Positions 10,501 to 18,611 of a stretch of DNA of 64,000 nt are shown here, in pieces. How positions within the stretch are numbered: position 1 is the first letter of the stretch; every line of letters starts with the position of its first letter. This DNA is from Mycoavidus cysteinexigens_B (GTDB lineage Bacteria > Pseudomonadota > Gammaproteobacteria > Burkholderiales > Burkholderiaceae), in assembly GCA_031963465.1 (NCBI GenBank), contig JASSUG010000006.1, forward strand, positions 124,001-188,000. Reading direction: 5' to 3'. The notes beneath the pieces were generated by a model. It saw only the letters and a program-made list of their open reading frames with translations, did not search any database and had not been told where the DNA came from. Both the position numbers and the translations under genes were made by a program.

Positions 10501-13500
10501 GAGTATATGATGCCAGCCGCCTTTGTGCGCCTAGATGCGCTCCCTTTAACCCCCAACGGCAAGCTAGACCGCTGTGCGCTGCCGGCGCCGGATGATGAAG
10601 CCTTCGCTCGTCAGACGTATGAAGCCCCAGCAGGCGAGATCGAGACTACGCTCGCCACAATTTGGAGCGAACTATTGGGTCTGGAGCGCGTGAGCCGTCA
10701 TGACAGCTTTTTCGCACTCGGCGGCCACTCGCTGCTTGCCGTGCAGATGATTGAATGCCTGCGTCGCCTCGGCCTAAAGCTCTCCGTACGTGCGCTTTTC
10801 AATACGCCTACGCTTAGCGTGCTAGCTCAAGCGCTGGGCCAACACCGCGATGTCACAGAAGTGACTACACCGCCGAATCTCATTCCGCCCGACACGGCTG
10901 TACTGACACCAGACATGCTGCCGCTGATCGACCTCACGCAAACCGAGATCGACCGTATCGTTGAACAGACGCCAGGCGGGGTAGCTAATATCCAAGATAT
11001 CTATGCCCTATCCCCGCTGCAGGACGGCATCTTGTTCCACCACCTGCTGACGACCGAGGGCGATCCGTATTTGCTAATTATCCAGATGGCGTTTGCGAAT
11101 CGAGCGTTGCTGGATCGTTACTTGGAGGCGGTCCAACAGGTAGTCGATCGCCACGACATCCTGCGCACGGCCTTTGTCTGGGAGTGTCAGTCCACGCCCG
11201 CCCAGGTAGTCTGGCGTCATGCGCCGCTGTCGATCACCGAACGTGCCTTTGATGCGGCCGCTGGACCTATTACTGAGCAGCTAATCCAGTGCGTTGATCC
11301 CCGTCAACATCGGATTGATTTGACTCAAGCTCCGTTGCTGCGCTTCGTGATTGCGCAAGACAGCAACGGCCGCTGGCTGCTCGTCGAGTTGCTCCATCAT
11401 CTGATTGGCGATCATTCTACGCTAGAGGTGATGCAGGCTGAGATTCAGGCATTCCTTGACGGTCGTGGTGACACTCTGCCGCCGCCTCAACCGTTTCGTA
11501 ACCTGATCGCACAAACGCGCTTAGGGCTAAACCAGCAAGAGCACACGCGCTTCTTTACCGAGCTGCTAGCCGACGTGGAGGAGCCTACCCTGCCCTTTGG
11601 ACTGGCCGAGGTCTACAGTGACGGCGCCCAGGCTAGCGAGTCGCACCAAATGCTGCCGCAGTACTTGAACGACCGTCTGCGCGCTCAGGTCAAACGATTA
11701 GGTGTGAGTCTGGCTAGCCTATGTCATCTGGCTTGGGCGCTCGTACTTGGTCGCGCCAGCGCTCAACAGCACGTGGTATTTGGCACCGTGTTGTTCGGGC
11801 GCATGCAGGCCGGCGAAGGGTCTGACCGGGCGATGGGGCTGTTTATCAACACACTGCCACTGCGCGTTGATCTGGATCACAGCGGTGTCGAAGACAGTGT
11901 GCGTCAGACCCATAAGCGACTGGCAGCGCTGCTGGAACATGAACATGCATCGCTGGCACTGGCACAGCGCTGCAGTGGGGTACCCGCTGGTGTGTCACTG
12001 TTTAGTGCACTGCTGAACTACCGGCACAACACCATGCCGTTGGGTGTAAGCCCTACTACGCCCGGTATTGAATTCCTAAGCGCTCAGGAGTCCACAAATT
12101 ACCCATTCACTCTATCGGTCGAAGATTTCGGCTCCGCGCTCGGTCTGACTGCTCAGGTTGTGCAACCAATTGATTCGGCTAGGGTGTGTGGCTATATGCA
12201 GCAGATGCTGCAAAGCCTGGCCGACGCGCTAGAGCGAGCGCCCAATATGCCGGTTTGGCAGCTAGAGGCGTTGCCTACGGAGGAGCGCGAATACTTGCTC
12301 CAGACGTGTAATGCAACGACAGCGCCGTATCCAGAATATCAGTGCATCCACCAGTTGTTTGAAGAGCAGGTTACACGCACACCCAAAGCTACCGCGCTCG
12401 TATACGAGGATCAAGTATGGAGCTATGCCGAACTGAATACGCAGGCCAATTACCTTGCACGTCAACTCATGGAGTTAGGGGCGCAACCGGGTGACTATAT
12501 CGCTACATTGCTTGAGCGCTCTGTGGAACTGGTCGCGGCTCAACTGGCGATCCTCAAAGTGGGAGCCGCCTATGTGCCGATCGATCCCCAAACCTCTACG
12601 CAACGACAAGCCTGGATCGTGGCCGATTGCGCAGCGCGCTTATTGATTACTGATGCCCATACTCAGGTTTCAGCCGCTCTGCTTACGCCTTTACTGAGGC
12701 TGACTTCAAGCCACACAAATGAAACGAAAGCTCCCATCGCGAATCTCGACCTGCTTCATTCCAGTCTCGATACCGCTTATGTGATGTACACCTCCGGCTC
12801 CACCGGCACGCCAAAAGGCGTGCTCGTGCCACATCGCGCCGTTGCTCGCCTGGTGATCAACAGCGGTTATGTTGAGATTGAGGCGACTGATCGCGTGGCC
12901 TTTGCCGCCAACCCTGCTTTTGACGCGAGCACTTTTGAAGTCTGGGCCCCTTTGCTGAATGGTGGAACCCTGGTTGTGATCGATCACAACACTGTACTTA
13001 CGCCCAATGCTTTTGTGCATACTTTGCAGAAAGAGCGTATTAGTATTATGTGGTTGACCGTTGGTTTATTTAACCAACTAGCAGTCGCATTAGAACCCGT
13101 ATTCCCGCAACTTAAAACATTGATTGTGGGTGGAGACGCACTCGATGCGAGCGTCATCGCGCAAGTACTGAGCAATACGCCACCGCAAAGACTGATCAAT
13201 GGATACGGTCCGACTGAAAGTACCACGTTTGCTACGACATATCGCATTGTTTCGCCCCCAGAAGAGGGAGCAAGCATCCCTATTGGGCGGCCGATTGCAA
13301 ATACACGTATTTATCTCCTGGACACGCACGGCCAACCCGTGCCATTGGGAGCAGTGGGCGAGCTATACATTGGCGGAGACGGTGTCGCGCGCGGCTATCT
13401 GAACCGTCCTGAGTTGACCGCTGAGCGTTTCCTTCCTGATCCGTTCAGCCATCATGAGAATGCCCGCATGTATAAAACGGGCGACCTTGCCCGCTACCTA

Positions 13501-16500
13501 CCTGATGGCAATCTGGAATTTTTAGGCCGCAATGATCATCAGGTCAAAATCCGTGGGTTTAGGATCGAACCTGGCGAGATCGAGGCACGTCTCGTTGAAC
13601 ATCCGCAGGTGCGCGAAGCTGCCATACTCGCGTTAGGCAAGGATAGCGACAAGCGTCTCATTGCTTATGTCGTGGCCAAGGCAAACGAGTCGCTCGCCAG
13701 CGCCTTGCGCACCCACCTCGCGGCCAGCCTGCCTGAGTACATGGTGCCAACCGCCTTCGTGCGCTTGGATGCGATGCCGTTGACGCCTAACGGCAAGCTA
13801 GACCGCCGCGCGCTACCCACGCCAGACGACGAGGCTTTTGCTCGTCAAGCGTATGAAGCCCCGCAAGGAAAGATCGAGGCAGCGCTGGCGAACATCTGGG
13901 CGGAACTACTCAAGATTGAACAAATCAGCCGCCATGACAGCTTCTTCGCGCTTGGCGGTCACTCACTGCTCGCCGTGCAGATGATCCAACGACTGCGTCG
14001 CATCGGGCTCACCGTCTCTGTACGGGCACTCTTCGATACGCCTACGCTTAGCGTACTGGCTCAATCTCTGGACCCACTCCGAGAAGTGGCTACACCGCCC
14101 AATCTCGTTACTCTCAACACCACCGCACTGACGCCGGACCTACTGCCGTTGATTGACCTCACCCAAGCTGAGATCGACCGTATCGTCGAACAAACTCCAG
14201 GCGGGCTAGCCAATATCCAAGATATCTATGCCCTATCCCCATTGCAGGACGGTATCCTGTTCCACCATCTGCTCGCAACCGAGGGCGATCCGTATTTGTT
14301 GATCGCGCAGATGGCTTTTGCTCACCGAGCGTTGCTTGATCGCTACCTAGATGCCATCCAGCGGGTAGTGAATCGCCATGACGTCCTACGCACCGCCTTT
14401 GTTTGGGAGAATGTGTCCAGCACCGCTCAGGTGGTCTGGCGTCACGCACCGCTGTCGATCACCGAACTCACGTTAGATCCCGCCGATGGACCTATTCCTC
14501 AGCAGCTAATCCAGCGATTCGATCCTCGTCAACATTGCATTGATTTGACTCAGGCTCCGTTGCTACGCTTCGTAATTGCGCAAGATAGCAACGGCCGCTG
14601 GCTGCTCATCCAGTTGCTGCACCATCTGATTGGTGACCACTCGACATTAGAGGTGATGCAGGCTGAGACTCAGACATTCCTCGACAATCGGGGTGACACC
14701 CTACCCGCGCCCCAGCCGTTCCGGAACCTGATCGCGCAAACGCGCCTAGGGCTAAGCCAACAAGATCACGAGCGATTCTTTACCGAGATGCTAGCCGCCG
14801 TGGAGGAGCCTACCCTGCCCTTCAGCTTGGCCGAAGTCCATGGCAATGGCGCTCAAGTTACCGAATCGCACCAAATGCTGCCGCAGGACTTGAACGACCG
14901 CCTGCGCGCTCAGGCTAAACAGTGGAGCGTGAGCTTAGCCAGTCTGTGTCACCTGGCTTTTGCGCTAGTACTTGAGCGCGTCAGCGCTCAACAGCACGTG
15001 GTATTCGGCACCGTGCTATTTGGGCGCATGCAGGCTGGTGAAGGGGCAGATCGTGCGATGGGGCTGTTTATCAATACACTGCCGCTACGCGTGGACCTCG
15101 ACGATCATAGCGTTCAGGACGGTGTGTATCAAACCCATGCACGCTTGGCCGCACTGTTAGAGCATGAACATGCATCGCTGGCACTGGCACAGCGCTGCAG
15201 TGGGGTACTAGCAGGCGCACCGTTGTTCAGCGCGCTGCTGAACTACCGACATAATGCAATGCCGTCCGACAAGGACCTATCCCTATCCGGCATGGAATTC
15301 CTCGGCGGGCAAGAACGCACCAACTATCCGTTCACGCTGTCAGTGGAAGACTTCGGCTCCGCGCTCGGTCTGACTGCTCAGGTTGTGCAACCAATTGATT
15401 CGGCTAGGGTGTGTGGCTATATGCAGCAGATGCTGCAAAGCCTGGCCGACGCGCTAGAGCGAGCGCCCAATATGCCAGTTTGGCAGCTAGAGGCGTTGCC
15501 TACGGAGGAGCGCGAATACTTGCTCCAGACGTGTAATGCAACGACAGCACCGTATCCAGAATATCAGTGCATCCACCAGTTGTTTGAAGAGCAGGTTATA
15601 CGCACCCCCAAAGCTACCGCGCTCGTGTACGAGGACCAAGTATGGAGCTATGCCGAACTGAATACGCAGGCCAATTACCTTGCACGTCAGCTCATGGAGT
15701 TAGGGGCACAACCAGGTGACTATATCGCTACATTGCTTGAGCGCTCTGTGGAACTGGTCGCGGCTCAACTGGCGATCCTCAAAGTGGGAGCCGCCTATGT
15801 GCCGATCGATCCCCAAACCTCTGCGCAGCGACAAGCCTGGATCGTGGTCGATTGCGCAGCGCGCTTATTGATTACTGATGCCCATACTCAGGTTTCAGCC
15901 GCTCTGCCTACGCCTTTACTAAGGCTGACTTCAAGCCACACAAATGAAACGAAAGCTCCCATCGCGAATCTCGACCTGCTTCATTCCAGTCTCGATACCG
16001 CTTATGTGATGTACACCTCCGGCTCCACCGGCACGCCAAAAGGCGTGCTCGTGCCACATCGCGCCGTTGCTCGCCTGGTGATCAACAGCGGTTATGTTGA
16101 AATTAAGGCGACTGATCGCGTGGCCTTTGCCGCCAACCCTGCTTTTGACGCGAGCACTTTTGAAGTCTGGGCCCCTTTGCTGAATGGTGGAACCCTGGTT
16201 GTGATCGATCACGACACGGTGCTTACGCCCAATGCTTTTGTACAAACTTTGCAGAAAGAGCGTATTAGTATTATGTGGTTGACCGTTGGTTTATTTAACC
16301 AACTAGCAGTCGCATTAGAACCCGTATTCCCGCAACTTAAAACATTGATTGTGGGTGGAGACGCACTCGATGCGAGCGTCATCGCGCAAGTACTACGCAA
16401 TACGCCACCACAAAGGCTGATCAATGGATACGGTCCGACTGAAAGTACCACGTTTGCTACGACATATCGCATTGTTTCTCCTCCAGAAGAGGGGACAAAC

Positions 16501-18096
16501 ATCCCTATCGGCCGCCCCATCGCAAATACGCATGTTTATCTTCTGGACACGCACGGCCAACCTGTGCCATTGGGTGCGGTGGGAGAACTTTACATTGGTG
16601 GGGCCGGAGTTGCATGTGGCTATCTGAATCGCCCCGAATTGACCACCGAGCGTTTCCTCCCTGATCCGTTCAGCGATCATGAGAATGCCCGCATGTATAA
16701 GACGGGCGACCTCGCCCGCTACTTACCTGATGGCAATCTGGAGTTTTTAGGCCGCAATGATCATCAGGTCAAAATCCGTGGGTTTAGGATCGAACCTAGC
16801 GAGATCGAGGCACGTCTCGTTGAACATCCGCAGGTGCGTGAAGCTGTCGTGCTCACCCTAGGCGAGGGGGGCGATAAGCGCCTGATTGCGTATGTTGTGG
16901 CTGAGGCTGACGAGCAACTTGCCTATGCATTGCGCGCACACCTCAGTACCAGATTGTCTGAATATATGATGCCCACTGCCTTCGTGCGCTTGGATGCATT
17001 GCCATTGACGCCCAACGGCAAACTCGACCGCCGGGCGCTGCCCACGCCAAATGACGAGGCGTTCGCCCGTCAAGCCTATGAAACGCCACAAGGCGAGATC
17101 GAAACCGCACTCGCCGCAATCTGGGCCAAGCTTCTTGGCCTGGAGCGCATTAGTCGCCACGATAGCTTCTTCGCACTCGGCGGACACTCATTACTCGCCG
17201 TGCAGATGGCCAATCATATTCATACTACCTTGAGCGTTGAGATCACCCTCCGCACGCTGTTTGAGGCGCCTACGGTCGCAGGATTGACGCAACGTATACT
17301 TAAATTAGACGGCACACCAGACGACTCATTTGCCGTCTTGCTGCCGATCCAACCAAAAGGCACCCGGCCTCCTCTTTTCTGTATCCACCCTGCCGCTGGC
17401 CTAAGCTGGAGTTACATCGCTCTATCTAAACATTTAGACGCGGATCAACCCGTCTATGGCCTACAAGCTCGTGGACTCAATGGTACCGCAGCGCCTGCAA
17501 AAACCATCGATGCCATGGTGTCAGACTATCTCAGGCAAATTCGCCACATTCAGCCTAATGGGCCCTACTATCTGCTGGGGTGGTCCTTTGGCGGCTGCGT
17601 CGCTCACAGCATAGCGACACAACTTGAACAACAAGGCGAAAGAGTAGCGCTGCTAGCCTTGCTAGATAGTTATCCAGATTATTCTCTGCGCACCAATGAA
17701 CTGGAAATGGATCATGAAACCGACTACCTCCAACTCCTTGATCGCTACAGTGATCAGGGCCTCCAAAATGCGGGGGAATATCTATGGGGAAAAATTCGAG
17801 ATGTAATTAAAAATAATTGTCATATCTTAAAGCGTTTTGCTCCACGTATTTATTGCGGCGACATGCTCTTTTTTAGAGCAACCATAACGGAAGGTGTGTC
17901 CGTCTCACCCACTTCTCCTAATACATGGAAGCCTTACGTTCTCGGCGATACCAAGGTTTACGATATCCACTGCACACACGGTGATATGGATAGACCCGCG
18001 CCAACCGCTGAAATCGGCCGTATTTTGGCCCGGAAGCTAGACGAATTGCAGAAAAGTCAACCGCCCCAAAGTGAAGAAGCGATTTTAGTTAAATGA
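4522..18096 (+). CDS. Four-module nonribosomal peptide synthetase (predicted Val-Asn-Val-Val, TE release)
   Basis: 4,524 residues. Order: C1 (residues ~10-420, HHILVDG, close to EntF/starter type), A1 (~440-950), T1 (Ser994), C2 (~1050-1500), A2 (~1516-2020), T2 (Ser2070), C3 (~2129-2580), A3 (~2596-3100), T3 (Ser3148), C4 (~3203-3660), A4 (~3672-4170), T4 (Ser4223), TE (~4274-4510, GWSFGG Ser4355, His4486). C2-C4 each start with HHLLxTxGD, the extended motif of dual epimerisation/condensation domains, and have HHLIxDHS in place of HHxxxDG. Read against GrsA, the ten-residue codes are DAFWIGGTFK for A1, A3 and A4 (known valine code) and DATKVGEVGK for A2 (near the Asn code DLTKLGEVGK). Inferred product: starter-D-Val-D-Asn-D-Val-Val, freed or cyclised by TE. 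No transporter, MbtH or PPTase is adjacent. A3 and A4 share long near-identical DNA. Confidence 0.96.
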   Translation: MLAYVDPVAHPLSAAQMEIWLAQQINPDSPVYNIGQFTQIHGAVDRDLFEIALRQVVAEAQSPRLQFVESSDGLRQCVGSPKWSLPFIDFSAEGESQAAAEAWMRADYERPVDLLRGPMFDYALLKVASDRFLWYRRCHHILVDGVGFALIAQRMAQVYSALIEGVAANKCPFGPISLLLENDARYRASAQYTKDRAYWLQYCANWPEPVTLANRYAPALHHRIHHTAYLSSESVRAYAADASRLAQLITAAMAAYLHRLTGAQDIGLGFPVTGRFGEDRHIPGVASNVLPIRLAVQSDMSLSSLIEQAAQEIQRGFRHQRYRSEALRRELGLEPNQPLFGPTINLMPFDYDLSFGGHASSNHNLVNGPVEDLMIAVYTQSDGSPPRIDFEANPTLYTIDELITHQRRFLKFLDALVIEPAQPISRIDLLGAKERRQLLVEWNATERDYPAHQCIHQLFEEQAERTPEATALVYENQVLSYAGLNARANHLAHQLMELSVQPEDYIATLLERSVELVVAQLAILKVGAAYVPIDPKAPAQRQAWIVADCAARLLIADAHTEVSSALLVPLLRLTSSHTNEADTAIANPDPVHSSLDTAYVMYTSGSTGTPKGVLVPHRAVARLVINSGYADIGVNDRVAFAANPAFDASTFEVWAPLLNGGTLVVIDHNTVLTPNAFVHTLQEKRISIMWLTVGLFNQLAVALEPIFPQLKTLIVGGDALDARVIAQVLSNTPPQRLINGYGPTESTTFATTYRIVSPPEEGASIPIGRPIANTRIYLLDTRGQPVPLGAVGELYIGGDGVARGYLNRPELTAERFLPDPFSHHENARMYKTGDLARYLPDGNLEFLGRNDQQIKIRGFRIEPGEIEARLVEHPQVHEAAVLVLGKDRDKRLIAYVVAKPDEQLASTLRSHLMARLPEYMMPVAFVRLDALPLTPNGKLDRRALPAPDDEALVRQTYEAPQGEIETALARIWAELFKIEQISRHDSFFALGGHSLLAVQMIERLRRLGLTVSVRTLFETPTLSVLAQSLGHHHEVTVPSNLITPNTTRLTPDLLPLINLTQTEIDRIVEQTPGGMANIQDIYALSPLQDGILFHHLLTTDGDPYLLIIQMAFANRALLDRYLEAVQQVVNRHDILRTAFVWESQSTPAQVVWRHAPLSITELALDPAAGLIPEQLAQRVDARRQRIELTQAPLLRFVVAPDSNGRWLLVQLVHHLIVDHSTLEGMNAEIQAVLEGRGDALPAPQPFRNLVAQARLGLSQEAHERFFTEMLADLEEPTLPFGLAEVYSDGARASESHQMLPQDLNDRLRVQAKRLGVSLASLCHLAWAQVLARASGQQRVVFGTVLFGRMHAGKGAGHAMGLFINTLPLRIDLESGNVQDSVRVVHAHLASLLEHEYASLALAQRCSAVPAGVPLFSALLNYRHNTMPLGATPTTPGIEFLSAQESTNYPFTLSVEDFGSALGLTAQVVEPLDSAKVCGYMQQTLQSLADALERAPDMPVWQLEVLPIEERECLLQTWNATTAPYPKYKCIHQLFEEQVKRTPEATALVYENQGVSYAELNASANRLAHQLIKLGVQPDTYVAICVKRSPAMVVGLLAILKAGGAYVPLDPAYPHERLTYILTDAAPAFLLADTAGRAVLGETMLATLTVLDPNALPEEASTDPEVPALTSHHLAYVIYTSGSTGAPKGVMVLHRGLNNYLHWAAQTYAPKRGTVVSSSLSFDATVTSLWTPLLYGSTALLLSEGKEIEELEAYVHQAQGEGLVKITPVHFEMLGQRLQTDAVKTRVAAFVIGGEALSASTIAMWQRIQPGVRLINEYGPTETVVGCVVYDMRTPLSQSGLVPIGRPIANTRIYLLDAHGQPVPLGAVGELYVGGAGVARGYLNRPELTAERFLTDPFSDALDARMYKTGDLARYLADGNLEFLGRNDHQVKIRGFRIEPGEIEARLVEHPQVREAAVLALSEESEKRLIAYVVAKPDEQLASTLRSHLTTRLPEYMMPAAFVRLDALPLTPNGKLDRCALPAPDDEAFARQTYEAPAGEIETTLATIWSELLGLERVSRHDSFFALGGHSLLAVQMIECLRRLGLKLSVRALFNTPTLSVLAQALGQHRDVTEVTTPPNLIPPDTAVLTPDMLPLIDLTQTEIDRIVEQTPGGVANIQDIYALSPLQDGILFHHLLTTEGDPYLLIIQMAFANRALLDRYLEAVQQVVDRHDILRTAFVWECQSTPAQVVWRHAPLSITERAFDAAAGPITEQLIQCVDPRQHRIDLTQAPLLRFVIAQDSNGRWLLVELLHHLIGDHSTLEVMQAEIQAFLDGRGDTLPPPQPFRNLIAQTRLGLNQQEHTRFFTELLADVEEPTLPFGLAEVYSDGAQASESHQMLPQYLNDRLRAQVKRLGVSLASLCHLAWALVLGRASAQQHVVFGTVLFGRMQAGEGSDRAMGLFINTLPLRVDLDHSGVEDSVRQTHKRLAALLEHEHASLALAQRCSGVPAGVSLFSALLNYRHNTMPLGVSPTTPGIEFLSAQESTNYPFTLSVEDFGSALGLTAQVVQPIDSARVCGYMQQMLQSLADALERAPNMPVWQLEALPTEEREYLLQTCNATTAPYPEYQCIHQLFEEQVTRTPKATALVYEDQVWSYAELNTQANYLARQLMELGAQPGDYIATLLERSVELVAAQLAILKVGAAYVPIDPQTSTQRQAWIVADCAARLLITDAHTQVSAALLTPLLRLTSSHTNETKAPIANLDLLHSSLDTAYVMYTSGSTGTPKGVLVPHRAVARLVINSGYVEIEATDRVAFAANPAFDASTFEVWAPLLNGGTLVVIDHNTVLTPNAFVHTLQKERISIMWLTVGLFNQLAVALEPVFPQLKTLIVGGDALDASVIAQVLSNTPPQRLINGYGPTESTTFATTYRIVSPPEEGASIPIGRPIANTRIYLLDTHGQPVPLGAVGELYIGGDGVARGYLNRPELTAERFLPDPFSHHENARMYKTGDLARYLPDGNLEFLGRNDHQVKIRGFRIEPGEIEARLVEHPQVREAAILALGKDSDKRLIAYVVAKANESLASALRTHLAASLPEYMVPTAFVRLDAMPLTPNGKLDRRALPTPDDEAFARQAYEAPQGKIEAALANIWAELLKIEQISRHDSFFALGGHSLLAVQMIQRLRRIGLTVSVRALFDTPTLSVLAQSLDPLREVATPPNLVTLNTTALTPDLLPLIDLTQAEIDRIVEQTPGGLANIQDIYALSPLQDGILFHHLLATEGDPYLLIAQMAFAHRALLDRYLDAIQRVVNRHDVLRTAFVWENVSSTAQVVWRHAPLSITELTLDPADGPIPQQLIQRFDPRQHCIDLTQAPLLRFVIAQDSNGRWLLIQLLHHLIGDHSTLEVMQAETQTFLDNRGDTLPAPQPFRNLIAQTRLGLSQQDHERFFTEMLAAVEEPTLPFSLAEVHGNGAQVTESHQMLPQDLNDRLRAQAKQWSVSLASLCHLAFALVLERVSAQQHVVFGTVLFGRMQAGEGADRAMGLFINTLPLRVDLDDHSVQDGVYQTHARLAALLEHEHASLALAQRCSGVLAGAPLFSALLNYRHNAMPSDKDLSLSGMEFLGGQERTNYPFTLSVEDFGSALGLTAQVVQPIDSARVCGYMQQMLQSLADALERAPNMPVWQLEALPTEEREYLLQTCNATTAPYPEYQCIHQLFEEQVIRTPKATALVYEDQVWSYAELNTQANYLARQLMELGAQPGDYIATLLERSVELVAAQLAILKVGAAYVPIDPQTSAQRQAWIVVDCAARLLITDAHTQVSAALPTPLLRLTSSHTNETKAPIANLDLLHSSLDTAYVMYTSGSTGTPKGVLVPHRAVARLVINSGYVEIKATDRVAFAANPAFDASTFEVWAPLLNGGTLVVIDHDTVLTPNAFVQTLQKERISIMWLTVGLFNQLAVALEPVFPQLKTLIVGGDALDASVIAQVLRNTPPQRLINGYGPTESTTFATTYRIVSPPEEGTNIPIGRPIANTHVYLLDTHGQPVPLGAVGELYIGGAGVACGYLNRPELTTERFLPDPFSDHENARMYKTGDLARYLPDGNLEFLGRNDHQVKIRGFRIEPSEIEARLVEHPQVREAVVLTLGEGGDKRLIAYVVAEADEQLAYALRAHLSTRLSEYMMPTAFVRLDALPLTPNGKLDRRALPTPNDEAFARQAYETPQGEIETALAAIWAKLLGLERISRHDSFFALGGHSLLAVQMANHIHTTLSVEITLRTLFEAPTVAGLTQRILKLDGTPDDSFAVLLPIQPKGTRPPLFCIHPAAGLSWSYIALSKHLDADQPVYGLQARGLNGTAAPAKTIDAMVSDYLRQIRHIQPNGPYYLLGWSFGGCVAHSIATQLEQQGERVALLALLDSYPDYSLRTNELEMDHETDYLQLLDRYSDQGLQNAGEYLWGKIRDVIKNNCHILKRFAPRIYCGDMLFFRATITEGVSVSPTSPNTWKPYVLGDTKVYDIHCTHGDMDRPAPTAEIGRILARKLDELQKSQPPQSEEAILVK
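12125..13290 (+). repeat. Long direct repeat inside the NRPS, copy 1 (end of C3 to A3)
   Basis: Near-identical by eye to about 15350-16515, offset exactly 3,225 bases (1,075 codons). It covers the end of the condensation domain and most of the Val-activating A domain. Related but more mosaic identity is seen with A1 (about 6300-7050). It indicates module duplication followed by gene conversion. Confidence 0.85.
15350..16515 (+). repeat. Long direct repeat inside the NRPS, copy 2 (end of C4 to A4)
   Basis: Partner of the repeat at about 12125-13290. Scattered single-base differences (for example around 16213-16250 and after 16470) show the copies are not assembly artefacts of one another. Confidence 0.85.
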
Positions 18097-18274
18097 TTAT
18101 ATGGTTTTGCCTTCTTCTAAGCAGCAAAATAAAAAGCGTTGATTATTAGAGGTTTTTTAGCTCATCCTTGTATAACCTGAGCATCTGTAATAAAAATCAA
18201 GTTAAATTTTCCATCCATGGTGACATAGCTGCGCAAAAATTTAGTCAAATATCTCATGTCACACTCGGTTCTCG

Positions 18275-18347
18275 CGTTCCGCAAAAAAGTGGCAACTCAA
18301 GCTCATTAAAGGCTTAAATTGCCTATTTACGAGCTAATTGCGGAACG
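18275..18347. repeat. Nested inverted-repeat element
   Basis: Three nested pairings share one centre: CGTTCCGCAA (18275-18284) with TTGCGGAACG (18338-18347), AGCTC (18300-18304) with GAGCT (18331-18335), and AGGC (18310-18313) with GCCT (18321-18324) around a 7-base loop. Outer and inner arms are perfect. It could be a small MITE-like palindrome, a structured RNA or a recombination site. It lies 45 bases before the tRNA half at the edge of the integrated element. The remaining sequence 18097-18274 after the NRPS stop shows no gene and no convincing terminator. Confidence 0.65.
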
Positions 18348-18390
18348 GATTTTGGGCTAACTCTTTGATTTTTCTATATCTAACGACAGC

Positions 18391-18435
<45 letters not shown>

Positions 18436-18506
18436 ATTACCCCCCACCACCCACAACATATCCCACTTCAAATTAACCGGAAAGCCTTGTAGAATAATGG
18501 CTTCCC

Positions 18507-18520
18507 GGGGATTTATCCCC
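18507..18520. repeat. Small palindrome upstream of the integrase
   Basis: GGGGAT-TT-ATCCCC, perfect six-base arms, between the att-like tRNA half and the integrase start. Possible protein-binding site or hairpin in the integrase leader; function not known. Confidence 0.4.
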
Positions 18521-18571
18521 TCCAACTCGAACCAAAAACAACGCAATCGGACCCAACCAAACAGATGCTTT

Positions 18572-18592
18572 GTAGGTATCTGTGTAGGTATC
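18572..18592 (+). promoter_or_regulatory. Direct repeat, possible integrase arm-type sites
   Basis: GTAGGTATC occurs twice with a 12-base period just before the integrase start at 18612. Short direct repeats next to att are where arm-binding sites of tyrosine integrases normally lie, so this is a plausible guess from position. No known consensus is matched. Confidence 0.3.
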
Positions 18593-18611
18593 CGTAGAGG
18601 GGGGGCTTAAA

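Noticed and set aside
16858..17187. Minus-strand frames opposite the NRPS
   Set aside because: Long antisense frames are a by-product of its codon usage; none resembles a protein family.
18097..18150. Rho-independent terminator after the NRPS
   Set aside because: TTTTGC / GCAAAA can pair weakly but there is no stable GC stem or T run.
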